Source: Chloroflexota bacterium (lineage in GTDB: Bacteria; Chloroflexota; Anaerolineae; Anaerolineales; UBA4823). Taken from it: 29,188 nucleotides of DNA. Position numbers and translations under genes: made by a program. The number at the start of each line of letters is the position of its first letter. Within the stretch, counting starts at the first letter, position 1. Shown here in pieces: positions 1-7,620 of this stretch. Location of the stretch: positions 1 through 29,188 of the forward strand of contig JAAZNS010000111.1 of the NCBI GenBank assembly GCA_012798185.1, written 5' to 3'. Below the pieces are notes generated by a model. It saw only the letters and a list, made by a program, of their open reading frames with translations, had not been told where the DNA came from and did not search any database.

Positions 1-873
1 ATGTCGCTGAATGTGCGCTCTCAAACCCTCAATGTTCGGTGTGGCACATCCAACACCGATTTAAAATGTATTGATGCCCAGGAATTTCCTCCCATCCCCT
101 CTCCGGATCTGGGAAATGCCATCCAAATGAATATGATGGATATCAAGGAAATGATCCAGCAGGTTGCATTTGCTGCTTCGACCGATGAAGCGCGCCCCAT
201 CCTCACTGGCGTTCAGATACAGGTAAGCGGCAATCAGATCACTTTAAGTGCAGCCGATGGGTTCCGCTTATCGATTCGAAGAAATACGCTTTCCACATCT
301 GTATCCCGCCCAATCAGTGTGGTTATTCCTGCCCGAGCCCTCACCGAACTGGCGCGTATTGCCTCAGATGGCGAACAAACCCTTTATATGGTAATGCCGC
401 CAGGAAGAGGACAGGTAATCTTCCATATGAAAGATGTCGAATTGGTATCGCAATTAATTGAAGGCGCATTTCCAGACCTTGAACAACTGATTCCCCAGCG
501 TTATAACACACGCACCGTTCTCTCAACTTCTTCTTTCCTGAAAGCCAGTAAACAAGCCGAAATCTTCGCCCGCGAAGGATCGCATATTGCCCGCATTAAT
601 ATTATCTCAGGCGGAGAAGATGCCCCTGGTCAGGTAGAAATTTCAGGACAATCTGAAGAAACCGGCTTTCAGCAAACCACCATGGACGCGACCATCGAGG
701 GACAAAATCAGCTTATTGCTTTCAATGTGCGCTTTTTGCGGGAAGTTCTGGATGTGATCAAAACGCCTAATGTCGCCATTGAAACCACTTCCGATACCAG
801 CCCGGGTGTGATCCGCCCCGTTGGCGAAGAGAATTTCATTCATGTGATTATGCCCATGCACCTGGGCAGCTAA
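1..873 (+). CDS. dnaN: DNA polymerase III beta sliding clamp, 3' part (5' end outside window)
   Basis: This is the C-terminal 290 residues of the replication sliding clamp, the ring that tethers DNA polymerase III and repair proteins to DNA. Visible landmarks are the end of domain I (a core ending DLKCIDAQEFPPIP), domain II beginning near residue 45 with a DEARPILTGV stretch, and domain III ending in VIMPMHL, close to the VMPMRL end typical of bacterial beta clamps. A complete clamp has about 370-380 residues, so roughly 90 N-terminal residues lie upstream of the window. The ATG at position 1 is therefore an internal Met, not the start. The next gene begins 6 bp after the stop, so the two are probably co-transcribed. 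The identification is firm; only the 5' end is unknown. Confidence 0.95.
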   Translation: MSLNVRSQTLNVRCGTSNTDLKCIDAQEFPPIPSPDLGNAIQMNMMDIKEMIQQVAFAASTDEARPILTGVQIQVSGNQITLSAADGFRLSIRRNTLSTSVSRPISVVIPARALTELARIASDGEQTLYMVMPPGRGQVIFHMKDVELVSQLIEGAFPDLEQLIPQRYNTRTVLSTSSFLKASKQAEIFAREGSHIARINIISGGEDAPGQVEISGQSEETGFQQTTMDATIEGQNQLIAFNVRFLREVLDVIKTPNVAIETTSDTSPGVIRPVGEENFIHVIMPMHLGS

Positions 874-879
874 CCCTAT

Positions 880-1530
880 ATGAAAAAATTTATTGCGGTA
901 GCCGGTAATATTGGGGTTGGAAAATCAACACTGGTAACCCTGCTTAGCGCGCACTTAGGATGGAAACCATTTTATGAACCAGTCGCTGAAAATCCGTATC
1001 TGGCAGATTTTTACTACAACATGCGTGCCTGGGCATTCCATTCGCAAATTTTCTTCCTCACCCAAAGATTACGGGCTCACCGACAGTTATTAGATCACCC
1101 CACATCGGCAATTCAAGATCGCAGTGTATATGAAGATGCCGAGATATTCGCTCGAAATTTATATATCCAGGGTCTTATCAACGATCGCGATTACGGCGCC
1201 TATTGCGAGTTATACCAGGTGCTAACTGAGTTTTTACCCCCTCCCGATTTAGTGATTTTCCTAAAAGCCGATGTAGATGTTTTGATCCATCGTATCAATT
1301 CCCGAGGCAGAGAGTATGAACGGAAAATTACTCCGGAGTATCTTTCTCAATTAAATACCCTTTATGATGATTGGATAACCCACTTCAACCTTTGCCCGGT
1401 GCTCACCGTGCCTGCGGGGGATATGGATTTTGTAGCCCGCCCTCTTCATCTCAATCTTATCGTGGAAAAAGTTCAAGAAAAACTCATGGGAAAAGAGGAA
1501 GTGATTTTCGATCCACAAGAAATTGCATAA
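880..1530 (+). CDS. Deoxynucleoside kinase (dCK/dGK family)
   Basis: This 216-residue cytosolic kinase should phosphorylate a deoxynucleoside (dA, dG or dC) to the monophosphate in nucleotide salvage. The P-loop GNIGVGKST is at residues 9-17, the conserved base/sugar-contacting Glu is in the YEP segment (E33), the DRS motif is at 80-82, and an Arg-rich LID (RINSRGREYERKI) lies near 139-151. The length matches bacterial dCK/dGK-type kinases rather than TK1-type thymidine kinases. It starts 6 bp after dnaN, linking clamp and precursor salvage in one operon. Base specificity cannot be read reliably from sequence, so no gene symbol is given. Confidence 0.9.
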   Translation: MKKFIAVAGNIGVGKSTLVTLLSAHLGWKPFYEPVAENPYLADFYYNMRAWAFHSQIFFLTQRLRAHRQLLDHPTSAIQDRSVYEDAEIFARNLYIQGLINDRDYGAYCELYQVLTEFLPPPDLVIFLKADVDVLIHRINSRGREYERKITPEYLSQLNTLYDDWITHFNLCPVLTVPAGDMDFVARPLHLNLIVEKVQEKLMGKEEVIFDPQEIA

Positions 1531-1641
1531 TAAACAAAACGCAGCGATTTATGCATAATAATAACGCAATAAACCACCGCGCCATATTGACTTCCAAACT
1601 GAGTACCCCCATTCATTAATAGAATTAAATCAAGATTTAAT

Positions 1642-1827
1642 CTATTCTTCTTCTTTCGTTTTCGCTTCTTCTTTTTCCTTTTCTTTATCACCACTTAACC
1701 CCTCTCGAAATGCCCGAATACCCTGGCCGATTTCTCCAGCGATCTTTCCGATTCTTCCCACACCAAAAAGCAGGATAACGATAACCAGGATAATGGCTAG
1801 TTCAGGAACACCAAAACGAAATCCCAT
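1642..1827 (-). CDS. tatA: Sec-independent protein translocase subunit TatA
   Basis: This 61-residue protein is a TatA/E-type component of the twin-arginine translocon, which moves folded proteins across the cytoplasmic membrane. It shows the family layout: a short N-terminus (MGFRFG), one transmembrane helix at about residues 7-21 (PELAIILVIVILLFG), a glycine hinge (VGRIG), an amphipathic helix (KIAGEIGQGIRAFREGL) and a highly charged Lys/Glu tail. The start is supported by an AAAGGAG ribosome-binding site about 7 bases upstream of the ATG. It stands alone between two plus-strand operons with no tatB or tatC next to it. A TatB assignment is less likely because the protein is so short. Confidence 0.93.
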   Translation of the reverse strand: MGFRFGVPELAIILVIVILLFGVGRIGKIAGEIGQGIRAFREGLSGDKEKEKEEAKTKEEE

Positions 1828-1961
1828 TCTAAACTCCTTTATAGATTTCAGTCTTATTTTTGTAATCTATCATTAAACAGTTAACTGCTATATTTTACTA
1901 CCAGTTGTCATCATTCTTCGGTGACATTCGACCTTTGCCCAAAGTTATTAATTCAATTATC

Positions 1962-1981
1962 ATATTCACTATATTGAATAT
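1962..1981. promoter_or_regulatory. Candidate ArsR operator upstream of arsR
   Basis: A perfect inverted repeat, ATATTCA-N6-TGAATAT, ends inside a TATAAT-like -10 box (1979-1984) located 64 bases before the arsR start. No strong -35 box is visible. An identical-armed repeat with the same 6-bp spacer occurs at 3493-3512 before the ferredoxin gene. ArsR/SmtB repressors commonly bind AT-rich imperfect palindromes with TGAA/TTCA half-sites at such promoters, so autoregulation by the neighbouring ArsR is the natural inference. Confidence 0.7.
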
Positions 1982-2047
1982 AATATCCTGTTTTGAAATA
2001 TAAATCAGCTAATATTATGTTTTTTAAGAATATATCAGTGAGGAATT

Positions 2048-2506
2048 ATGAAAAAAGAATCTCTGGAAAAATTAAATTTTGAAAAACAAGCTCGCTTATT
2101 TAAAGCACTCATGCACCCCGCACGCCTGGCAATTCTGGATGTATTACGCTATGGCGAACATTGCGTATGCCACCTGGAAGCAGCCTTAGGTTACCGCCAG
2201 GCATATATCTCCCAGCAATTAATGCTGTTACGTGATGCGGGCATTATCGAAGACCGTCGTAACGGCTGGAATATTTTTTATCGCGTGATTAATCCGGGAA
2301 TATATACCGTTATCGATGCTGCACACCAAATAACCGGCACCTATTGCGGATCAGAACCATCGAGGCAGTATGAAAAACCTTTATCAAACTGTCCTTGTCC
2401 CAAATGCAACGCGGATAAAGGAATTTCGCTAAATTTAAATAAGGAACATGCCTGCCCGCCCGTAGAAGGATCACTGAAAACAATTTCGATAAAAATGGAA
2501 AACTAA
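2048..2506 (+). CDS. arsR: ArsR/SmtB-family metal(loid)-responsive repressor with Cys-rich tail
   Basis: This 152-residue winged-helix repressor should dissociate from DNA when it binds a thiophilic metal or metalloid. The helix-turn-helix core spans about residues 15-85. The ligand motif HCVCHLE places C39 and C41 where the As(III)/Sb(III)-sensing CVC pair lies in ArsR of the E. coli type. Beyond the usual ArsR length it carries a tail with C100, C115, C117, C120 (NCPCPKC) and C136, which could form a second metal site. The start has a GAGGA ribosome-binding site. The CDF exporter gene begins 1 bp after the stop, so the two are co-transcribed. Two matching inverted repeats nearby suggest it controls both this operon and the next. 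The inducer is not determinable from sequence: As(III), Sb(III), Cd(II) or Pb(II) are all possible. Confidence 0.9.
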   Translation: MKKESLEKLNFEKQARLFKALMHPARLAILDVLRYGEHCVCHLEAALGYRQAYISQQLMLLRDAGIIEDRRNGWNIFYRVINPGIYTVIDAAHQITGTYCGSEPSRQYEKPLSNCPCPKCNADKGISLNLNKEHACPPVEGSLKTISIKMEN

Positions 2507-2507
2507 T

Positions 2508-3431
2508 ATGCACCCACATGCCAGTGAAAGTGTTGAAAAACGCTTCATCCTCTCCATTGTATTAACGCTTATTATTTTTGCGGCAGAAATTATAGGAGGG
2601 TTGTGGACCGGCAGCCTGGCGCTTTTATCCGACGCCGCTCACGTTTTCATGGATGTATTCGCCCTCGGTTTAAGTTACATCGCTTTACGGCTCTCGGCAT
2701 TACCGCCCGATGACCGCCACACTTACGGTTATCATCGTTTAGAGGTATTGGCTGCCCTGATCAACGGCATCACCCTGGGCGCAATTGCGATTGGGATATT
2801 TTCCGAAGCCTGGGAACGCTGGCAAAACCCCGCAGCGATTAAAAGCCTGGAAATGCTGATTATTGCAACTATCGGATTATTGGTCAACCTGTTAGTGGCT
2901 TTTGTACTTCATAATCCGGGAGAAAGCGGGCATGGTCATGAACACCATCATACCGAAGACGTTAATGTAAAAAGCGCTTACCTGCATGTGTTAGGAGATG
3001 CCATTTCATCGATTGGCGTCATTGTCGCGGCGCTCATTATCTGGAAAACCGGCTGGCAATGGGTCGATCCGCTGATGAGCGTATTGATCGGGGTGTTGAT
3101 ACTGGCCAGCTCCTGGCGGGTTTTGCGCAGTTCACTTCATATTTTGGTTGAAGGGGTGCCCGAAGGATTATCCCTCAACGAGCTCGGCAGCACCATGAGC
3201 AGCATCCCTGGGGTAATCGAAGTTCATGATTTACATGTATGGAGCCTCTGTTCCGGGCGTGTTGCGCTAAGCGCCCATATATCAGTTGAAGACCAAAATA
3301 CCCAATCAAACGCCGCATTGATGGCAGCGCTAAAGCACGAACTGTACGAGCATTTTGGCATTGAGCATACCACCATTCAATTTGAGTGTTTGACCTGCGG
3401 GCAAGGAAACTCATTGATCACTCCTACGTGA
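2508..3431 (+). CDS. Cation diffusion facilitator metal exporter (CzcD/ZitB type)
   Basis: This 307-residue inner-membrane exporter should move Zn(II), Cd(II) or a related divalent metal out of the cell in exchange for protons. About six transmembrane helices are visible. The transport site is HD-HD: D42, H45 and D49 sit in a SDAAHVFMD motif in helix 2, and H160 and D164 in HVLGD of helix 5, the pattern typical of zinc/cadmium CDF proteins. A His-rich cytoplasmic loop (GHGHEHHH, residues 141-148) follows helix 4. The C-terminal half is the ferredoxin-like cytoplasmic domain (HDLHVWSL). It is translationally coupled to arsR (1-bp gap), which implies repression lifted by metal. Substrate choice between Zn and Cd is uncertain. 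Confidence 0.93.
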   Translation: MHPHASESVEKRFILSIVLTLIIFAAEIIGGLWTGSLALLSDAAHVFMDVFALGLSYIALRLSALPPDDRHTYGYHRLEVLAALINGITLGAIAIGIFSEAWERWQNPAAIKSLEMLIIATIGLLVNLLVAFVLHNPGESGHGHEHHHTEDVNVKSAYLHVLGDAISSIGVIVAALIIWKTGWQWVDPLMSVLIGVLILASSWRVLRSSLHILVEGVPEGLSLNELGSTMSSIPGVIEVHDLHVWSLCSGRVALSAHISVEDQNTQSNAALMAALKHELYEHFGIEHTTIQFECLTCGQGNSLITPT

Positions 3432-3492
3432 AAAAAATCGATGTTCAATATGACATAATACACTATTTACAAATTACAGCTAAGAAGTTATT

Positions 3493-3512
3493 ATATTCAT
3501 CATTTTGAATAT
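3493..3512. promoter_or_regulatory. Second candidate ArsR operator, upstream of ferredoxin-permease operon
   Basis: A perfect inverted repeat ATATTCA-N6-TGAATAT lies 27 bases before the ferredoxin start. Its arms and spacer length are the same as at 1962-1981 but the spacer sequence differs, as expected for a protein-binding site rather than a duplicated segment. A TATAAA-like -10 box (3519-3524) follows within a few bases. The site implies that the downstream genes belong to the same regulon as arsR. Confidence 0.68.
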
Positions 3513-3539
3513 GTTATTTATAAATGAAGAATATGAAAT

Positions 3540-3884
3540 ATGGCAAAAGATCTCAAACAAACCACCTGGCATGGCGTCCCTCGGGAGAATATTCCCTGGT
3601 ATCCCACCGTCGATTCGGAAATATGTAATGGATGTGAATTATGTTTTGTTACCTGCGGTCGTGACGTATACGAAATAGAGATAAAAGATAACAAACACCG
3701 TAAAGCCAAAGTCGAAAGACCCAATAATTGCATGGTAGGATGTTCAACCTGTGCCGTTGTTTGTCCAACGCAAGCCATCAGTTTTCCATCAAGAGAGGTG
3801 GTTTGGGAAATCGAACGTCAATATAAAATTTTCAAAACCGTACGCGCTGAAGCGAAAGAGAAACATAAAAAAGTATGCTGTTAA
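3540..3884 (+). CDS. Dicluster 4Fe-4S ferredoxin-like protein
   Basis: This 114-residue protein should carry electrons through two iron-sulfur clusters. The first cysteine set is C29, C32, C35, C39 (CxxCxxCxxxC). The second is C64, C68, C71, C75 (CxxxCxxCxxxCP), with one extra residue in the first gap. It has an extended N-terminus containing a WHGVPRENIPWYP stretch and a basic C-terminal helix ending in a Cys-Cys pair (C113, C114), both atypical for a plain electron-transfer ferredoxin. It is the first gene after the second candidate operator, 21 bp before the permease. It may supply electrons to the radical SAM enzyme encoded two genes later; that is inference. Cys-Cys at the C-terminus could also bind a thiophilic metalloid. 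Confidence 0.85.
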   Translation: MAKDLKQTTWHGVPRENIPWYPTVDSEICNGCELCFVTCGRDVYEIEIKDNKHRKAKVERPNNCMVGCSTCAVVCPTQAISFPSREVVWEIERQYKIFKTVRAEAKEKHKKVCC

Positions 3885-3905
3885 TCATATTCGGAGGTTT
3901 TATTA

Positions 3906-5369
3906 ATGTTAATTATTAATTTAATTCAAAGTGGTTTGGGTAACCTGGCAGCTTATCTGGCAGCTCATGTATTGCTTTGCCTGGTACCAGCCTTTTTCAT
4001 TGCTGGCGGTATGACTGCCCTGATACCAAAAGAATCGGTAACTCGATTTCTGGGCAGGAATACGCCCAAATATATATCTTACCCGGCAGCAGTATTAGCT
4101 GGGTCGGTTTTAGCAGTCTGCTCTTGCACCATCGTTCCTCTATTTGCTGGCATCTATAAAAAAGGTGCTGGTATTGGTCCCGCGATTACATTTTTATTCT
4201 TTGCCCCAGCAGCCAATATTTTAGCTCTCGTTTACACCGGCGGGGTAATCGGTGTAGACCTGGCATTTGCCCGTTTTTTCCTGTCATTGGCTTTTGGCAT
4301 CGGTATTGGTTTGATTATGGCGCTTATCTTCAGCAAATCCGACCTGGCACATGATCAGGAAACCGATGAAACCTTTGCTGGAAAAGGCAGTATGCGCCGC
4401 GCCACATCGATTTTTTTATTGCTGATGGTGGCACTGCTTCTTTCCGGAACGCTCAAGCTGGATTTCCTGACCAACACATATGGGCATTTCACTTTGCCAA
4501 TTTCCGGAATGGACAAATTTCAAGATACACTTTACCAGTTGGTGCCTTATGACCCTTCAAAAGGCGAAGAGGGTGTTACAGCCCAAGGCGCGATCTTGAT
4601 CTTTCTACTTATTCTAATTGCCCTCACTGCCCGTCTTGGATTGGAAAATATCTTAGAGAATTTTTCTAATTGGACATGGTTAGCTTTAGGATTTGTTGCT
4701 TCCACACTATTGATTGCCGCAACCAAAATGGTGCCTCATGCCGCCGGATTGGATATTCAATTTACTGGAAAATTCTTTGGCGTTTGTTTGGCTTTGCTGG
4801 CTCTTATTTACGTGGCGCGGTATCATCTTACTTCCGATGAAATCCGCGATTGGTTGTGGGAATCCTGGCGCTTTGTAAAACAAATATTTCCCCTCTTGAT
4901 TGTCGGAGTTTTTGTGGTTGGTGTTATCCGCCAGTTAATCCGCCCCGAATGGATTGAAACCCTGGCAGGGCGCAACACGCTACTCGGCAGTCTGGCTGGT
5001 GTTGTTTTTGGAGTATTCATGTATTTTCCCACTTTGGTCGAAGTTCCCATTGCTAACATGTTTCTTGGCTTGGGCATGCACCGCGGTCCCCTCCTGGCAT
5101 ACCTGATGGCAGATCCGGAATTGAGTTTTCAAAGCATCTTGATTACCTCAAAAATCATCGGGAAGCTGAAAACATGGGTTTATGTTGGCTGGGTAGCACT
5201 ATTTAGTACATTAGCAGGATTAATATACGGTGCATGGATCGACGGCGCGTCACTTTTGAAAATAACCGCTCTTCTGCTATTGTTCTTGGGATTGATGATT
5301 TTTAGCTTAATCTGGATTAGCAGACAAAATCGTTTTCGGGCAATTTCATTGCATCAACCTTCTGAATAA
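3906..5369 (+). CDS. ArsP/DUF318-family permease
   Basis: This 487-residue membrane protein has about ten to twelve hydrophobic segments in two halves separated by a long hydrophilic loop (roughly residues 145-170) and an extracytoplasmic-looking stretch (190-225). The signature CSCTIVPLFAGIYKKGAG (C72, C74) followed by FLFFAPAANI is characteristic of the permease family that includes ArsP, an exporter of trivalent organoarsenicals. The second half has an analogous FPTLVEVPIANMFL segment. A strong ribosome-binding site (GGAGG) precedes the ATG. Its position between a ferredoxin and arsenate-handling genes, behind an ArsR-type operator, supports a metalloid efflux role, but family members also occur without arsenic genes and the substrate is unproven. 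Confidence 0.85.
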   Translation: MLIINLIQSGLGNLAAYLAAHVLLCLVPAFFIAGGMTALIPKESVTRFLGRNTPKYISYPAAVLAGSVLAVCSCTIVPLFAGIYKKGAGIGPAITFLFFAPAANILALVYTGGVIGVDLAFARFFLSLAFGIGIGLIMALIFSKSDLAHDQETDETFAGKGSMRRATSIFLLLMVALLLSGTLKLDFLTNTYGHFTLPISGMDKFQDTLYQLVPYDPSKGEEGVTAQGAILIFLLILIALTARLGLENILENFSNWTWLALGFVASTLLIAATKMVPHAAGLDIQFTGKFFGVCLALLALIYVARYHLTSDEIRDWLWESWRFVKQIFPLLIVGVFVVGVIRQLIRPEWIETLAGRNTLLGSLAGVVFGVFMYFPTLVEVPIANMFLGLGMHRGPLLAYLMADPELSFQSILITSKIIGKLKTWVYVGWVALFSTLAGLIYGAWIDGASLLKITALLLLFLGLMIFSLIWISRQNRFRAISLHQPSE

Positions 5370-5403
5370 TTCAATATAAAATTATTTTTATTTGAGATAA
5401 ACC

Positions 5404-6657
5404 TTGCAAAAGCAATCCCGTTTTACTTTAAACATCGATGAATATGGTCAAGCTGCATTCCCGCCTGAAATTATTGAATCTTTTGGATTTGCCCCTGGCG
5501 CACAACTCTTGATTGAAAAACAATCCACCGGCTTATTCATTCACCGACCAACATCTCATTTAGGGAAAGTATATATCGAACCAACCAATCAGTGTAATTT
5601 AAAATGCCTGACCTGCATTCGAAATGCCTGGAATGAACCTGCTGGATGGATGTCGGAAATCACTTTCAAGGGCATCATTTCAGGATTAAATGAAATCCAA
5701 CCTGTTCCAACCATATTCTTTGGCGGGTATGGAGAGCCACTATTTCATCCTCGAATTGTTGATATGGTAACCCAGGCAAGGAATATTGGTGCAGCAGTCG
5801 AATTAATAACCAATGGGATATTGCTTTCAAAAGAAATGTCCAAGCAATTGATTGATGCCGGCATCTCCACTTTATGGGTCTCTTTAGATGGGGCAAAACC
5901 AGAAAGCTATGCCGATGTACGCGCCAGTGAATCTTTTGATACGATTCTAAAAAATATACTTGAATTTCGCGATCTTCGAGGGAAAGTACAGAATAACTGC
6001 CCCGAAATTGGAATTGCCTTTGTCGCAATGAAACGTAATATCACCGATCTTCCATCGTTGGTCCGTTTGAGTACACAACTTGGTGCCTCACAATATATGG
6101 TAACAAACATTCTGCCACACACTCGGGAAATGTGCAGTGAAGCACTGTATTACCAAACCATGAGTCAATACACTTCCATGGCATCTTATTGGCTGCCTCA
6201 TGTGAACTTACCGCGAATTGATATTAATGATATCACTTCAATGCCATTATATAAAACACTTCGGGCAGACTACAACATCAGCATAAACGGGATGCCAGTA
6301 AACACATCATTAAACCGCTGTCCTTTCATCGAAAAAGGAGCAATGGCAATCCGCTGGAATGGTGATGTATCTCCATGCCTGCCTTTAATGCACAATCATA
6401 CTAGCTATTTGGATGGACGCGAACGAACCGTGAAAAAATATCTTATTGGCAACATAAATAACCATAGCGTGATGGATCTTTGGCAGGATAAAGCTTATGC
6501 GGAATTTCGCGCCCGTGTTCAACAATTCGATTTCTCACCTTGCACACTGTGCGGCGGATGTGATCTTTCTGAAACCAATGAAAAAGATTGTTATGGCAAT
6601 AATTTCCCCACCTGTGGTGGATGTTTATGGGCACAGGGATTAATTCAATGCCCATGA
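5404..6657 (+). CDS. Radical SAM/SPASM enzyme with AbrB-like N-terminal domain
   Basis: This 417-residue protein has three parts. Residues about 5-48 resemble a SpoVT/AbrB-type swapped-hairpin fold (a FPPEIIESFGFAPGAQLLIE core). Residues about 55-250 are a radical SAM domain with C64, C68 and C71 (CNLKCLTC, CxxxCxxC) and a GGYGEP SAM-binding motif at 108-112. The C-terminal SPASM region carries nine more cysteines (C306, C325, C380, C383, C386, C396, C404, C407, C416) for auxiliary 4Fe-4S clusters. From memory the layout and the CGGCLWAQG ending resemble the family named tungsten cofactor oxidoreductase radical SAM maturase (TIGR04317), but no tungsten oxidoreductase is in this window. The TTG start is chosen because it includes the whole AbrB-like domain; its ribosome-binding site is weak. 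The substrate is unknown. Confidence 0.85.
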   Translation: MQKQSRFTLNIDEYGQAAFPPEIIESFGFAPGAQLLIEKQSTGLFIHRPTSHLGKVYIEPTNQCNLKCLTCIRNAWNEPAGWMSEITFKGIISGLNEIQPVPTIFFGGYGEPLFHPRIVDMVTQARNIGAAVELITNGILLSKEMSKQLIDAGISTLWVSLDGAKPESYADVRASESFDTILKNILEFRDLRGKVQNNCPEIGIAFVAMKRNITDLPSLVRLSTQLGASQYMVTNILPHTREMCSEALYYQTMSQYTSMASYWLPHVNLPRIDINDITSMPLYKTLRADYNISINGMPVNTSLNRCPFIEKGAMAIRWNGDVSPCLPLMHNHTSYLDGRERTVKKYLIGNINNHSVMDLWQDKAYAEFRARVQQFDFSPCTLCGGCDLSETNEKDCYGNNFPTCGGCLWAQGLIQCP

Positions 6658-6683
6658 TTTAATATATTCTTATGGAGGAACAA

Positions 6684-6935
6684 ATGATCACAATTAAAAT
6701 TCTCGGTTCTGGTTGTCCCAATTGTCAAAAATTGGCTGCAATTTCACAAAAAGCTGCAGCACAAATGGGTATTGAAGCCGAATTGATAAAAGTGACTGAT
6801 TATAGTGAAATCATGAAATACCCGATCCTTTCCACTCCAGGGCTGGTGATCAATGAAAAATTAGTCTCTTCCGGCAGGATACCCAGTGAAGCGGAGATTA
6901 CCAGCTTTCTCGCCTCAGCTTTAGAAGCCGGTTAA
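6684..6935 (+). CDS. Miniature thioredoxin-like protein
   Basis: This 83-residue redox protein has the compact thioredoxin fold seen in archaeal and anaerobe small thioredoxins (TIGR00412 type). The active-site CxxC is GCPNC at C11 and C14, the cis-proline is in the STPGLVI segment, and the order of secondary elements fits the family. The start at 6684 is preferred over an in-frame ATG at 6672 because GGAGGA at 6674-6679 lies 4-5 bases before 6684, while nothing suitable precedes 6672. It ends 4 bp before the arsenate reductase gene, whose catalytic cycle requires a thioredoxin-like reductant, so the likely role is recycling that enzyme. Confidence 0.9.
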   Translation: MITIKILGSGCPNCQKLAAISQKAAAQMGIEAELIKVTDYSEIMKYPILSTPGLVINEKLVSSGRIPSEAEITSFLASALEAG

Positions 6936-6939
6936 ATGG

Positions 6940-7356
6940 ATGCGGAAAATTCTCTTTTTGTGTACGGGCAATTCCTGCCGCTCTCAGATAGCTGAAGCGA
7001 TAACCAATAAATTTTTCAACCAAACCTGGCAAGCCTTCAGCGCTGGAACAAAACCTGCCGGCTTTGTTCATCCCATCGCATTACAGGTACTGGCAGAAAT
7101 TGGAATCGAACATCAGGGCATATCGAAAAGTGTGGACGAATTCAAAAACCAAGAATTCGATCTAATCGTCACGGTATGTGCCAGCGCGGCTGAAGAATGT
7201 CCCATCTGGCTGGGAAAGGGAAAGCGAATCCATTTGGACTTTCCCGATCCCGCCAAAGCCGCAGATACATCTGGAGAAATATTTGCCGTGTTTCGTAAGC
7301 TCCGGGATGATATTCAAAATCAAATCGGAAGCCTTTTAAATAATTTCAGCCCTTAA
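6940..7356 (+). CDS. arsC: Thioredoxin-coupled arsenate reductase (LMW phosphatase fold)
   Basis: This 138-residue cytosolic enzyme should reduce As(V) to As(III). The P-loop CTGNSCRS has the CX5R signature with nucleophile C8 and R14. The two resolving cysteines C80 and C87 (TVCASAAEEC) have the same seven-residue spacing as C82 and C89 of the Staphylococcus aureus ArsC, and the general acid Asp is in FPDPAKA (D103). These three cysteines separate it from plain tyrosine phosphatases. The start immediately follows the thioredoxin gene. The presence of this enzyme makes arsenic the best-supported substrate for the surrounding regulon. Confidence 0.93.
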   Translation: MRKILFLCTGNSCRSQIAEAITNKFFNQTWQAFSAGTKPAGFVHPIALQVLAEIGIEHQGISKSVDEFKNQEFDLIVTVCASAAEECPIWLGKGKRIHLDFPDPAKAADTSGEIFAVFRKLRDDIQNQIGSLLNNFSP

Positions 7357-7620
7357 GGTCTCTGCCCGTAAGAAATATGCAATAGCAAGAACAGCATAAT
7401 AAAAATAGAATTTTCGTTAGATTGGTTTTATTCAATATCACAGATAACCAACAAGAAATATCATTGATAGAATCAATTTCCATTACGCTTTGCCAAGCAT
7501 AACATTTCTATTCAAGCGGATGAACTGGTTGAGAGCGTTGAATAAGTACTCTTACAAAGATAGTGTTTTTCAACAATCTCATTGGTTAATTCAAAATGGG
7601 TTCGTTTTGTTATAAAAGGT

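Noticed and set aside
1..3. ATG at the first base as the dnaN start
   Set aside because: The clamp's first ~90 residues are missing and the ATG falls inside domain I, so the gene continues upstream of the window.
1625..1640. Inverted repeat TTAAAT/ATTTAA next to the tatA stop as a terminator
   Set aside because: All-A/T stem too weak to terminate and without a clear U-run on the tatA strand.
1878..1887. Perfect palindrome CAGTTAACTG in the tatA-arsR spacer
   Set aside because: Ten bases with no second copy or placement relative to a promoter; likely chance in AT-rich DNA.
5675..6028. 117-codon minus-strand open frame
   Set aside because: It is antisense to the radical SAM domain and has a random-looking composition.
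6672..6683. Upstream ATG as start of the mini-thioredoxin
   Set aside because: It contains the GGAGGA ribosome-binding site of the ATG at 6684 and lacks one of its own.
7357..7620. Gap after arsC as a tRNA, small RNA or decayed transposase
   Set aside because: No cloverleaf pattern, T-loop or coherent reading frame was found; only a short ATTGAT/ATCAAT hairpin at 7463-7477.
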